From Candidatus Opitulatrix roisinitermitis (GTDB taxonomy: Bacteria > Actinomycetota > Actinomycetes > Actinomycetales > Bifidobacteriaceae), in contig JAITSD010000106.1 in assembly GCA_031288055.1 (NCBI GenBank), forward strand, positions 1 to 5,134: 5,134 bases of DNA. The letters run 5' to 3'. A program made the position numbers and the translations under genes. Positions within the stretch are counted from its first letter, which is position 1; each line of letters opens with the position of its first letter. The notes beneath the pieces are model-generated. The model saw only the letters and a program-made list of their open reading frames with translations, did no database searches and was not told the origin of the DNA. Shown piece by piece: positions 1 through 5,134 of this stretch.

Positions 1-78
1 AAATAATATATCGCCAAACTCATCAATTACTCCAGCGGCTACTTTTGTGCCGCCTATATCAATACCTAATGAAGCCAT
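1..78 (-). CDS. ROK-family sugar kinase (glucokinase-like), N-terminal fragment
   Basis: Only the first 26 codons lie in the window; the gene runs off the left edge. The translation begins MASLGIDIGGTKVAAGVID, and DIGGTK is the phosphate-binding (P1) motif at the start of the actin-like ATPase fold in ROK proteins. ROK kinases are cytosolic and phosphorylate glucose or related sugars such as N-acetylglucosamine or N-acetylmannosamine with ATP; the sugar cannot be told from this fragment. No DNA-binding helix-turn-helix precedes the motif, which favours a kinase over a ROK repressor such as NagC or XylR. The start ATG shares one base with the stop of the upstream M20 peptidase gene (TAATG), and a TGAGGT ribosome site lies six bases upstream inside that gene, so translation is probably coupled. 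ROK family assignment is confident; substrate and gene name are not. Confidence 0.88.
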   Translation of the reverse strand, partial: MASLGIDIGGTKVAAGVIDEFGDILF

Positions 79-1430
79 TAAAATACCTCAGCGATTTTTT
101 TAAGCATATAGCATTCACCTAAAAAAGCTTTTTTTAACTCACCTATATGAACGGATTCATTAGCACTATGAGCTCTAGCATCAGGATCTTCCACACCAGT
201 TATTAAAATTTCAGCTTGCGGGAAAACTTCTTGTAAATCTGATGTAAAAGGAATTGAACCGCCTATACCTATGAAATTACATTCACTGCCCCAAGCTTTA
301 GTAAAAGCTTCCTTAGCCGCTTTAACAGATTTCAAATCAATTTTATTAGAAAATGGATTACCTGTTTCTAAAACTCTAACTTTAGCTTTAGCCCCAAAAG
401 GTACATTTTGGAGTAAGTAATCTTTTATAATTTGTCCTGCTTCACTTGATAATTGGCCGGGTGCCACTCTAGCTGATATTCTAGCTCGACATCTTGGCAA
501 AATAGTATTTGATGAAGTATTAACATCTACAGCATCTATACCAACTGTGCAAATTGATGGTTTATACCAAAGTTTGCCAGTTATATTACCATCACCTGCC
601 ACAGGTACCCCATCTAAAAGTCCAGAATCTTTTCTGAAAATAGTTTCATCGTAATCAAATTCTGGATCTGGTTTAGCTTTTAAACCAGGAACTTTTACAT
701 TGCCCTTAGAGTCATGTAATTTAGCTATCCATTGGCACATAGCCGTTAGAGAATCTAAAACAGGACCAGAAAATGAACCTGAATGGACAGGATGATCTAG
801 CGTAGCAATATTTAACTCTAAAGAGCAAACACCTCTTAAATCGGTTGTGATAGAAGGTGTACCAATAGCCCAATTTTGTGAATCTGCCACCACTATAACA
901 TCAGCTTTTAATTCAGCCTTATTCTGTTTAATAAAATTAGCAAATGACGGTGAACCTATTTCTTCCTCACCCTCTATAAATAACTTAACATTAACTGGTA
1001 AATTATCACCAAAAAGCCGTAAGGCTGCTATATGAATAGATAAACCAGCTCCATCATCAGCCGCACCTCTGCCAAATAATCTTTCGCCTTTTTGAGTTGG
1101 TTCAAAAGGCTTTGTGATCCACTCTTCTAAATTAACTGGTTGGACATCGTGATGGGCATATAGCAAAACGGTTGGTAAAGCTGGATCAATAATTTTAGAA
1201 GCTAAAATGGCTGGTGCTCCCTGATTACCTTCACTATCAGATGCAGTTAATATTTTACTATCTACACCTATATCATTTAATTTATTTTTTATCCATTGAG
1301 CCGACTGCTTAAGTTGATTTTGATCAAAGTTTTTATTGGATATGCTGGGTATTTTGACCTTTTCTTTTAAATCAGACATAAGTTTATCAAATGATTGATT
1401 AACCTTGGCTTCTATTTGTGTATAATCCAT
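78..1430 (-). CDS. M20-family zinc dipeptidase / metallopeptidase
   Basis: This 450-residue protein has the full active site of a two-metal M20 peptidase. By comparison with carnosinase/PepV-type enzymes, the metal ligands are H93 (YAHHDVQP, with D95 supporting), bridging D125 (GRGAADD), E157 with catalytic base E156 (EGEEEIGS), D183 (VVADSQ) and H421 (RAHSANES). H216 in VHSG is the lid-domain histidine that reaches the partner active site. The lid/dimerisation domain spans roughly residues 200-320, and the catalytic domain flanks it. There is no signal peptide, so it should be cytosolic and hydrolyse dipeptides or short peptides; ArgE/DapE-type deacylation is an alternative within the clan. 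The residue after the DD pair is glycine (DDGAG) where many relatives have lysine (DDK). The start is supported by an AAAGGT ribosome site five bases upstream. Length is normal for the family. It lies 11 bases after the lipoprotein gene and overlaps the kinase gene by one base. Confidence 0.93.
   Translation of the reverse strand: MDYTQIEAKVNQSFDKLMSDLKEKVKIPSISNKNFDQNQLKQSAQWIKNKLNDIGVDSKILTASDSEGNQGAPAILASKIIDPALPTVLLYAHHDVQPVNLEEWITKPFEPTQKGERLFGRGAADDGAGLSIHIAALRLFGDNLPVNVKLFIEGEEEIGSPSFANFIKQNKAELKADVIVVADSQNWAIGTPSITTDLRGVCSLELNIATLDHPVHSGSFSGPVLDSLTAMCQWIAKLHDSKGNVKVPGLKAKPDPEFDYDETIFRKDSGLLDGVPVAGDGNITGKLWYKPSICTVGIDAVDVNTSSNTILPRCRARISARVAPGQLSSEAGQIIKDYLLQNVPFGAKAKVRVLETGNPFSNKIDLKSVKAAKEAFTKAWGSECNFIGIGGSIPFTSDLQEVFPQAEILITGVEDPDARAHSANESVHIGELKKAFLGECYMLKKIAEVF
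85..90 (-). promoter_or_regulatory. Ribosome binding site of the ROK kinase
   Basis: The minus strand reads TGAGGT here, six bases before the ATG at 78-76. It lies within the last codons of the M20 peptidase gene. Together with the TAATG stop/start overlap it fixes the kinase start and suggests that ribosomes finishing the peptidase can reinitiate on the kinase. Confidence 0.75.
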
Positions 1431-1435
1431 AATAT

Positions 1436-1441
1436 ACCTTT
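1436..1441 (-). promoter_or_regulatory. Ribosome binding site of the M20 peptidase
   Basis: The minus strand reads AAAGGT five bases before the ATG at 1430-1428, directly abutting the TAG stop of the lipoprotein gene (1444-1442). It supports the chosen start and close translational linkage of the two genes. Confidence 0.7.
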
Positions 1442-2380
1442 CTAATATACATAAACTGTTGGAATCATTCTCTTATTATTTGAAACTTTTTGAATTTCGT
1501 CAATATTAGCATGATTTTTTAAAGCTAAAACTAATGATATAACATATTCGTTGATTTTTAAATATTTATTTTTATCTCTATTTGTATTATACACCTTTAT
1601 TTTAGTACTTAAACTAATATTAGGTCCTAAAATTAAACCATTCAACTGTTTATCTTTATAATTTTTTGATTCTATATCATTTAATTGCTTGTTCAATTTA
1701 TAATCATTATTATTAATTGTAGCTATTTGTGATATATTATTACCATCTTCAGTCGGCATATTTTTTGACAGGACTTTTATTTCGCCATTATCAATAAAGG
1801 GTTGTAAAACTTTCATAACACCTTTAAAATAATCATAATTTGATTGTAAAAGAGCGTTACCAGCCAAAAATTCAACAGTCTTATAATTTTTAGCTTTAAG
1901 GGTATTAATTTTATTATCTTTAACAAATTGTTCGGCAGCTTTCATGCCATATCCAACATAATCAAATGTAACATTAGCATCTGGTGCACCTATATTATAA
2001 ACTATATTGTCATAGCCTATTATATTAGTCCCTTGCCCTCTTAAATTATCCAAAGAGGTATTTAACTGAGAGCGGTTTATAACATCAATTATTAAAAAAC
2101 GGTAATTTTGGTCTTTTAAAGTTTTAACAATATTATCTTGCTTAATGGAATTAAATTCATCTATTGTCCAAGTCGTAACTGAAAAATCTTTATTTTTCAG
2201 CATTTCAGCTAAAGAATCGAAATAATCTTTAGCATTTTTAGGATAAACTAAAGCCACTTTATCTTTAGATAAAACCTCTTTTATACTCTGACTTTGTGAA
2301 GTTTGATTTGTAGAACAAGCACTTGGTAAAAAAACTAATAATAGAATTATTGTTAAGCTAATTATTATTTTTTTAGTCAT
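1442..2380 (-). CDS. Divergent ChvE/XylF-type sugar-binding lipoprotein, possibly without ligand-binding function
   Basis: This 312-residue protein starts with a lipoprotein signal: KK at 3-4, a hydrophobic stretch at about 5-18 and LPSAC with C22 as the likely lipidated cysteine. The proline at -3 is unusual for a lipobox. The mature part resembles the xylose/multiple-sugar periplasmic-binding family (ChvE, XylF). Residues 120-150 (IGYDNIVYN...VTFDYVGYG) align with the family's AYDRLI...VTFDNxxVG, and residues 170-205 (FLAGN...GVMKVLQPFIDNGEIKVLS) with its LxGSPDDNNA...GAMKVLxPYIDSGKLxV. The arginine of DRL, the asparagine of FDN and the DDNNA ligand loop are changed. The segment around 260-272 appears to lack the GQDAE loop, and the protein ends at IPTVYVY, about where relatives continue for some 20-30 residues. 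Family members usually bring sugars to an ABC importer, but no permease or ATPase gene is adjacent. The gene is markedly more AT-rich than its neighbours. No Shine-Dalgarno sequence precedes the ATG. Lipoprotein status is well supported; sugar binding is uncertain. Confidence 0.72.
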   Translation of the reverse strand: MTKKIIISLTIILLLVFLPSACSTNQTSQSQSIKEVLSKDKVALVYPKNAKDYFDSLAEMLKNKDFSVTTWTIDEFNSIKQDNIVKTLKDQNYRFLIIDVINRSQLNTSLDNLRGQGTNIIGYDNIVYNIGAPDANVTFDYVGYGMKAAEQFVKDNKINTLKAKNYKTVEFLAGNALLQSNYDYFKGVMKVLQPFIDNGEIKVLSKNMPTEDGNNISQIATINNNDYKLNKQLNDIESKNYKDKQLNGLILGPNISLSTKIKVYNTNRDKNKYLKINEYVISLVLALKNHANIDEIQKVSNNKRMIPTVYVY

Positions 2381-2396
2381 TTTAGTATTTTACAAT

Positions 2397-3818
2397 TTAA
2401 TTCTTTAAATTAATTACCCAATTTTCTACAGATTGAGCATCTCTAGGGAAATCCTGACTTAAATTTTCACAACCGTTTTTAGTTATTAAAACATCATCTT
2501 CTATTCTAATACCTATACCCTTATATATATCAGGTATAAGATTATCAAAAGTTTTAAAATATAAACCTGGCTCAATTGTAAAAACCATACCCTCTTTCAA
2601 AGTGCCATTTATATAGCCGTCTTTTTTGACATGATCACAATCATGAACATCTATACCTAAATGATGAGAAGTACCATGACACATCCATCTGCGGTGTAAT
2701 TGTTTATCTAAAACCTCATCTAAAGATATTTTTAAAATCCCTAAATCAATTAACCCTTGAGCTATTTCCCTCATAGCAGCATTATGGACATCAATAAACT
2801 TATTACCTGGTTTAGCTTTAGTAAAGCCTGCGTTAGCAGCTTTTAAAACTAAATTATAAATATCTTTTTGAGCTGTGGAAAAGCTTCCAGATATAGGCAT
2901 AGTTCTAGTAATATCAGCCGTATACAAACTGTCTACTTCACAGCCAGCGTCTAAAAGCAAAAGTTCACCATCTTTAATTTGTCCAGTATTTCTAATCCAA
3001 TGAAGTATTGTGGCATGGTGTCCAGCTGCAACAATAGTTTCATAACCTTCTTGATTACCTAAAGTTATAGCTTGCTGATGAAAAACCCCTTCTAAATAGC
3101 GTTCTGCTCTATCATATAATTTAGCTTTGTCTAATTGTTTAATTACAGCCTCAAAACCTTTTTTGGTTACAGCTACAGCTTTTTTTAGCTGTTTTATTTC
3201 CTCTGGCAATTTAATCAAACGTAATTGATCAGTAACTTCTAATAATTGAGGGTCTTGTAGAGTTAAAATAAACTTTTGAGATTTTATATCTTTGGCATAA
3301 TCTGATAAAGACTTTGTGGTAAGGCCTGTAGCGTTAGCAAAATCAATTAATTTAGGTCTAGAACCTATCCAAAATTCACCATAATAAGAATTAGAATAAA
3401 ATTTGTCACTGGTCAAATCATAAGGCGGTCTGATATATAAAACAGCTGTATAAGATGAGTTTGTTGGATAAAAAACTAATTTAGCCTCAGGGTCATAATC
3501 TTGACCTAAACCAGTTAAGTGAGAAAAAGCCGAAGCGGGTCTAAACTTATAATCAGTGTCATTACTTCTAACTTTTAAGCTACCAGCATCTATAACTAAA
3601 GTTTGATTAGAAAAATTACTCCATAATTCATCACGGTGAATTTTGGCGGCTGATTTTAAAGATGAATCTATTAACTTAGGTTTAGTATCAAATTGCCAAT
3701 TTGCTTTCATCATTTGTAAAAACTTAGAATCAACTGGTAAACGAGAACGATTTTGTGGCTGGAGTGTAGTTTTAGAATTAGCAATTTTAGGGTCGCCGTT
3801 GTCAGAATAATGAGACAT
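2397..3818 (-). CDS. pepP: Xaa-Pro aminopeptidase (aminopeptidase P, M24B)
   Basis: This enzyme removes the N-terminal residue from peptides whose second residue is proline, in the cytosol, with two metal ions. The N-terminal AMP_N domain covers about residues 35-195 and contains RSNDTDYKFRPASAFSHLTG (84-103). The pita-bread catalytic domain follows from about 205. All five metal ligands are visible by comparison with E. coli PepP: D290 (LLLDAGCE), D302 (YTADITRT), H385 (HGTSHHLGIDVHD), E416 (TIEPGLY) and E440 (RIEDD). H381 and H392 match the catalytic histidines. The first two aspartates are 12 residues apart rather than 11 as in E. coli, which together with the N-terminal extension fits the actinobacterial type. 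It has 473 residues, close to the family norm, and no signal peptide. It is the first gene of the leftward cluster; the lipoprotein gene starts 17 bases after its stop. No Shine-Dalgarno sequence precedes the ATG, so the mRNA may be nearly leaderless. Confidence 0.96.
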   Translation of the reverse strand: MSHYSDNGDPKIANSKTTLQPQNRSRLPVDSKFLQMMKANWQFDTKPKLIDSSLKSAAKIHRDELWSNFSNQTLVIDAGSLKVRSNDTDYKFRPASAFSHLTGLGQDYDPEAKLVFYPTNSSYTAVLYIRPPYDLTSDKFYSNSYYGEFWIGSRPKLIDFANATGLTTKSLSDYAKDIKSQKFILTLQDPQLLEVTDQLRLIKLPEEIKQLKKAVAVTKKGFEAVIKQLDKAKLYDRAERYLEGVFHQQAITLGNQEGYETIVAAGHHATILHWIRNTGQIKDGELLLLDAGCEVDSLYTADITRTMPISGSFSTAQKDIYNLVLKAANAGFTKAKPGNKFIDVHNAAMREIAQGLIDLGILKISLDEVLDKQLHRRWMCHGTSHHLGIDVHDCDHVKKDGYINGTLKEGMVFTIEPGLYFKTFDNLIPDIYKGIGIRIEDDVLITKNGCENLSQDFPRDAQSVENWVINLKN

Positions 3819-3829
3819 AATTTAAGTTT

Positions 3830-3858
3830 ACTATAACTATATATAAAACAATTGAAAA
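3830..3858 (-). promoter_or_regulatory. Candidate promoter of the pepP-led cluster
   Basis: On the minus strand TATAGT at 3835-3830 is a five-of-six match to the -10 consensus. TTTTCA at 3858-3853, 17 bases upstream, is a four-of-six match to the -35 consensus. A second TATAGT lies directly upstream at 3841-3836. Transcription from the first box would begin around 3823, only a few bases before the pepP ATG at 3818, which agrees with the missing Shine-Dalgarno sequence. The region is so AT-rich that chance matches are likely, so this is a weak prediction. Confidence 0.35.
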
Positions 3859-3942
3859 GCTAAAATATTTAAAAATGAGACTATTTTAAACTATAGATCG
3901 AAAAAATAATATAATTAATCAAATAAATTGCTAAAATATTTA
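3859..3942 (+). repeat. 13-base direct repeat upstream of the MFS gene
   Basis: The sequence GCTAAAATATTTA occurs at 3859-3871 and again at 3930-3942, 71 bases apart. Each copy is followed within a few bases by AATGAG. The second of these ATGs is the MFS start at 3947; the first, at 3875, opens a frame that stops after four codons. The repeat includes TAAAAT, a possible -10 element, and the short palindrome AAATATTT. It could be a duplicated promoter or start context, or a pair of regulator-binding sites. The copies are seen directly; any role is inference. Confidence 0.5.
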
Positions 3943-3946
3943 TAGA

Positions 3947-5134
3947 ATGAGGCAAAAAACTTTTGAATCTTTAAAGTATTCCAACTATCGTAAGTGGTTT
4001 TTAGGGCTATTTGTTTCAAATATAGGATATTGGCTGCAAGCCACCGCACAAGACTGGGTAGTTTTGAGAGATTTTTCTAATCAATCAGCTATGGCTGTGG
4101 GTATTACTTTAGCCTTCCAATTTTCGCCACAAGTTTTATTAGTACCTGTGTCAGGTTATGTAACTGATAGAGTACCGAATTTAAAAACTCTGTTAATTAT
4201 TACTCAGACCCTTTTAGGTCTTTGTGCTTTAACTTTGGGAACATGTATTTTATTTCATATAGCTAGTTTGTCGTTGGTTTATTATTTAGCACTTATAACT
4301 GGAATAACAGCGGCTTTTGATGGTCCTGCCCGACAAACTTTTATAAATGATTTAGTTCCTAGCAAACATCTAGCTAATGCTGTTAGTTTAGGTTCTGCCA
4401 TATTTAATGCTGCTAGAATGGTGGGACCAGCTGCAGCTGGATTACTTATAACTATTGTAAACTCGGGTTGGGCTTTTATAATAAATGGAATTAGCTTTTC
4501 TGTCACAATTATAGTTCTTTTATTTATAAAAGTTGATCCCAGTATTAGTGATAGAGAAAAAATAGTACACAAAGAAACAGAATCGTCCACTCAAATGCCT
4601 GGGTTATTAGATGGTTTTAAATACATTTTTAAACGTGTTGATATTTTTATAATTATTATAAGTATGTTTTTTGTTTCCACATTTGCTTTTAACTTTCCCA
4701 TATTTATATCTAAAATGTCTTTATCAGTTTTTAATATTGGGTCAGCTGGATATGGTTTTTTGTCAACTGTTTTAGCTTGTGGCTCTGTTGCAGCAGCATT
4801 AATTATGGCCAGGGTAAGCAATCCCAAAATACATATAATGCTTTTATGCGGGGCAGCTTATTCTGTGGTAGGGTTAATTTTAAGTCTAGCTTCTAATGAA
4901 TTTTATTTTGCCTGTCTTTTGCCATTAGTAGGTTTTGTGGGGCAAACTTTTACACAATCAGCTAATGGCTATGTTCAGTTATACACAAAACCAGCTATGA
5001 GAGGTAGAGTTTTATCTGTCTATTTAGCAGCTTTTTGGGGCGGTTCGCCAATTGGCGGTCCAATTATTGGTTTGATTACTGATACACTAGGGCCTAGAGT
5101 TGCTATAGTTATAGGTACCGCTTCGGGTGTAATA
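3947..5134 (+). CDS. MFS transporter, MFS_3 / EntS-like exporter type, C-terminus cut off
   Basis: An open frame of 396 codons runs from ATG at 3947 to the right edge without a stop. The protein begins with FESLKYSNYRKWFLGLFVSNIGYWLQ, typical of the MFS_3 (EntS-like) subfamily of major facilitator transporters. Diagnostic stretches are AQDWVVL (34-40), the loop motif A variant GYVTDR (70-75) between helices 2 and 3, AFDGPARQTFINDLVP (123-138), NAVSLGSAIFNAARMVGPAAAG (144-165) and RGRVLSVYLAAFWGG (352-366). About ten to eleven hydrophobic helices are visible. A polar central loop at about 196-220 divides the two halves. Usual family length is roughly 400-450 residues, so only the last helix and tail should be missing. 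Such proteins sit in the inner membrane and use the proton gradient; known relatives export siderophores or drugs, but the substrate here cannot be read. The ATG is chosen because an in-frame stop lies at 3932-3934 and no other ATG intervenes. No Shine-Dalgarno sequence is present. Confidence 0.92.
   Translation, partial: MRQKTFESLKYSNYRKWFLGLFVSNIGYWLQATAQDWVVLRDFSNQSAMAVGITLAFQFSPQVLLVPVSGYVTDRVPNLKTLLIITQTLLGLCALTLGTCILFHIASLSLVYYLALITGITAAFDGPARQTFINDLVPSKHLANAVSLGSAIFNAARMVGPAAAGLLITIVNSGWAFIINGISFSVTIIVLLFIKVDPSISDREKIVHKETESSTQMPGLLDGFKYIFKRVDIFIIIISMFFVSTFAFNFPIFISKMSLSVFNIGSAGYGFLSTVLACGSVAAALIMARVSNPKIHIMLLCGAAYSVVGLILSLASNEFYFACLLPLVGFVGQTFTQSANGYVQLYTKPAMRGRVLSVYLAAFWGGSPIGGPIIGLITDTLGPRVAIVIGTASGVI

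Larger units (their letters stand above)
3819..3946. other. Divergent intergenic region between pepP and the MFS gene
   Basis: These 128 bases separate two divergently transcribed genes and must hold the start signals for both. They are extremely AT-rich. They contain tandem TATAGT boxes facing pepP, a 13-base direct repeat facing the MFS gene and a four-codon reading frame (MRLF) at 3875-3889. I see no hairpin long enough for a terminator or riboswitch and no RNA gene. Confidence 0.7.

Noticed and set aside
847..1035. Open frame of 62 codons on the plus strand
   Set aside because: It lies entirely antisense to the M20 peptidase catalytic core (the EGEEEIG and VVADSQ region), has no ribosome site and resembles no family. 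It is a shadow of the real gene.
1442..2380. Lipoprotein gene as a pseudogene
   Set aside because: Despite lost motifs and high AT content, the frame is intact from a proper signal peptide to a stop that abuts the next ribosome site. Decay is possible but not shown.
2381..2396. Separate promoter or terminator between pepP and the lipoprotein gene
   Set aside because: The 16-base spacer has TAAAAT at a spacing suited to a leaderless start, but no -35-like hexamer at 17-19 bases and no hairpin. It is too weak to list as a feature and is mentioned only under the Shine-Dalgarno finding.
3819..3946. Possible terminator, small RNA or riboswitch in the divergent spacer
   Set aside because: Only short AT palindromes such as AAATATTT and CTATAG are present. 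There is no GC-containing stem with a T-run and no conserved aptamer-like segment.
4282..4827. Two back-to-back open frames on the minus strand (102 and 78 codons)
   Set aside because: Both are antisense to the MFS transporter, whose reading frame is continuous with clear family motifs. They have no recognisable domains or start signals.
1..5134. Recoded genetic code, insertion sequence, CRISPR, tRNA or defence system
   Set aside because: TGG encodes the expected tryptophans, and no in-frame TGA interrupts conserved motifs. No transposase, terminal inverted repeats, spaced repeats, tRNA-like folds or defence domains were found on either strand.

Overview
The window is AT-rich (about one third G+C in the enzyme genes sampled by hand) and almost fully coding. 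Protein sequence points to a low-GC member of the Actinobacteria lineage. The Xaa-Pro aminopeptidase has the N-terminal extension, the SNDTxYxFRP segment and the 12-residue spacing between metal aspartates that I associate with actinobacterial aminopeptidase P. The M20 peptidase has the GIDA...ILPxxRAxISxRVAPGQ pattern of actinobacterial dipeptidases. This assignment is inferred from remembered family patterns, not from a search. Tryptophan is encoded by TGG and the reading frames close normally with the standard code.

Layout: four genes run leftward in one compact cluster. From upstream to downstream these are a Xaa-Pro aminopeptidase (2397-3818), a degenerate sugar-binding-type lipoprotein (1442-2380), an M20 zinc dipeptidase (78-1430) and the first 26 codons of a ROK-family sugar kinase (1-78, cut by the window edge). 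Gaps are 17 bases, 11 bases and a 1-base stop/start overlap, so a single transcript is likely. A 128-base divergent intergenic region (3819-3946) separates this cluster from a rightward MFS exporter-type gene (3947-5134, cut by the right edge).

Working together: the two peptidases would complete cytosolic peptide breakdown, one releasing residues in front of proline and the other cleaving dipeptides or short peptides. The ROK protein would phosphorylate a sugar or amino sugar. The lipoprotein resembles ChvE/XylF-type sugar-binding proteins but has lost most of the recognisable ligand motifs. It is also far more AT-rich than its neighbours and has no transport genes beside it here, so its role is the main open question. 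No RNA genes, insertion sequences, CRISPR arrays or convincing terminators were seen. The best candidates for a second look are the lipoprotein, the split between genes with and without Shine-Dalgarno sites, and a 13-base direct repeat in front of the MFS gene. I see no evidence for an entirely new multi-gene system.
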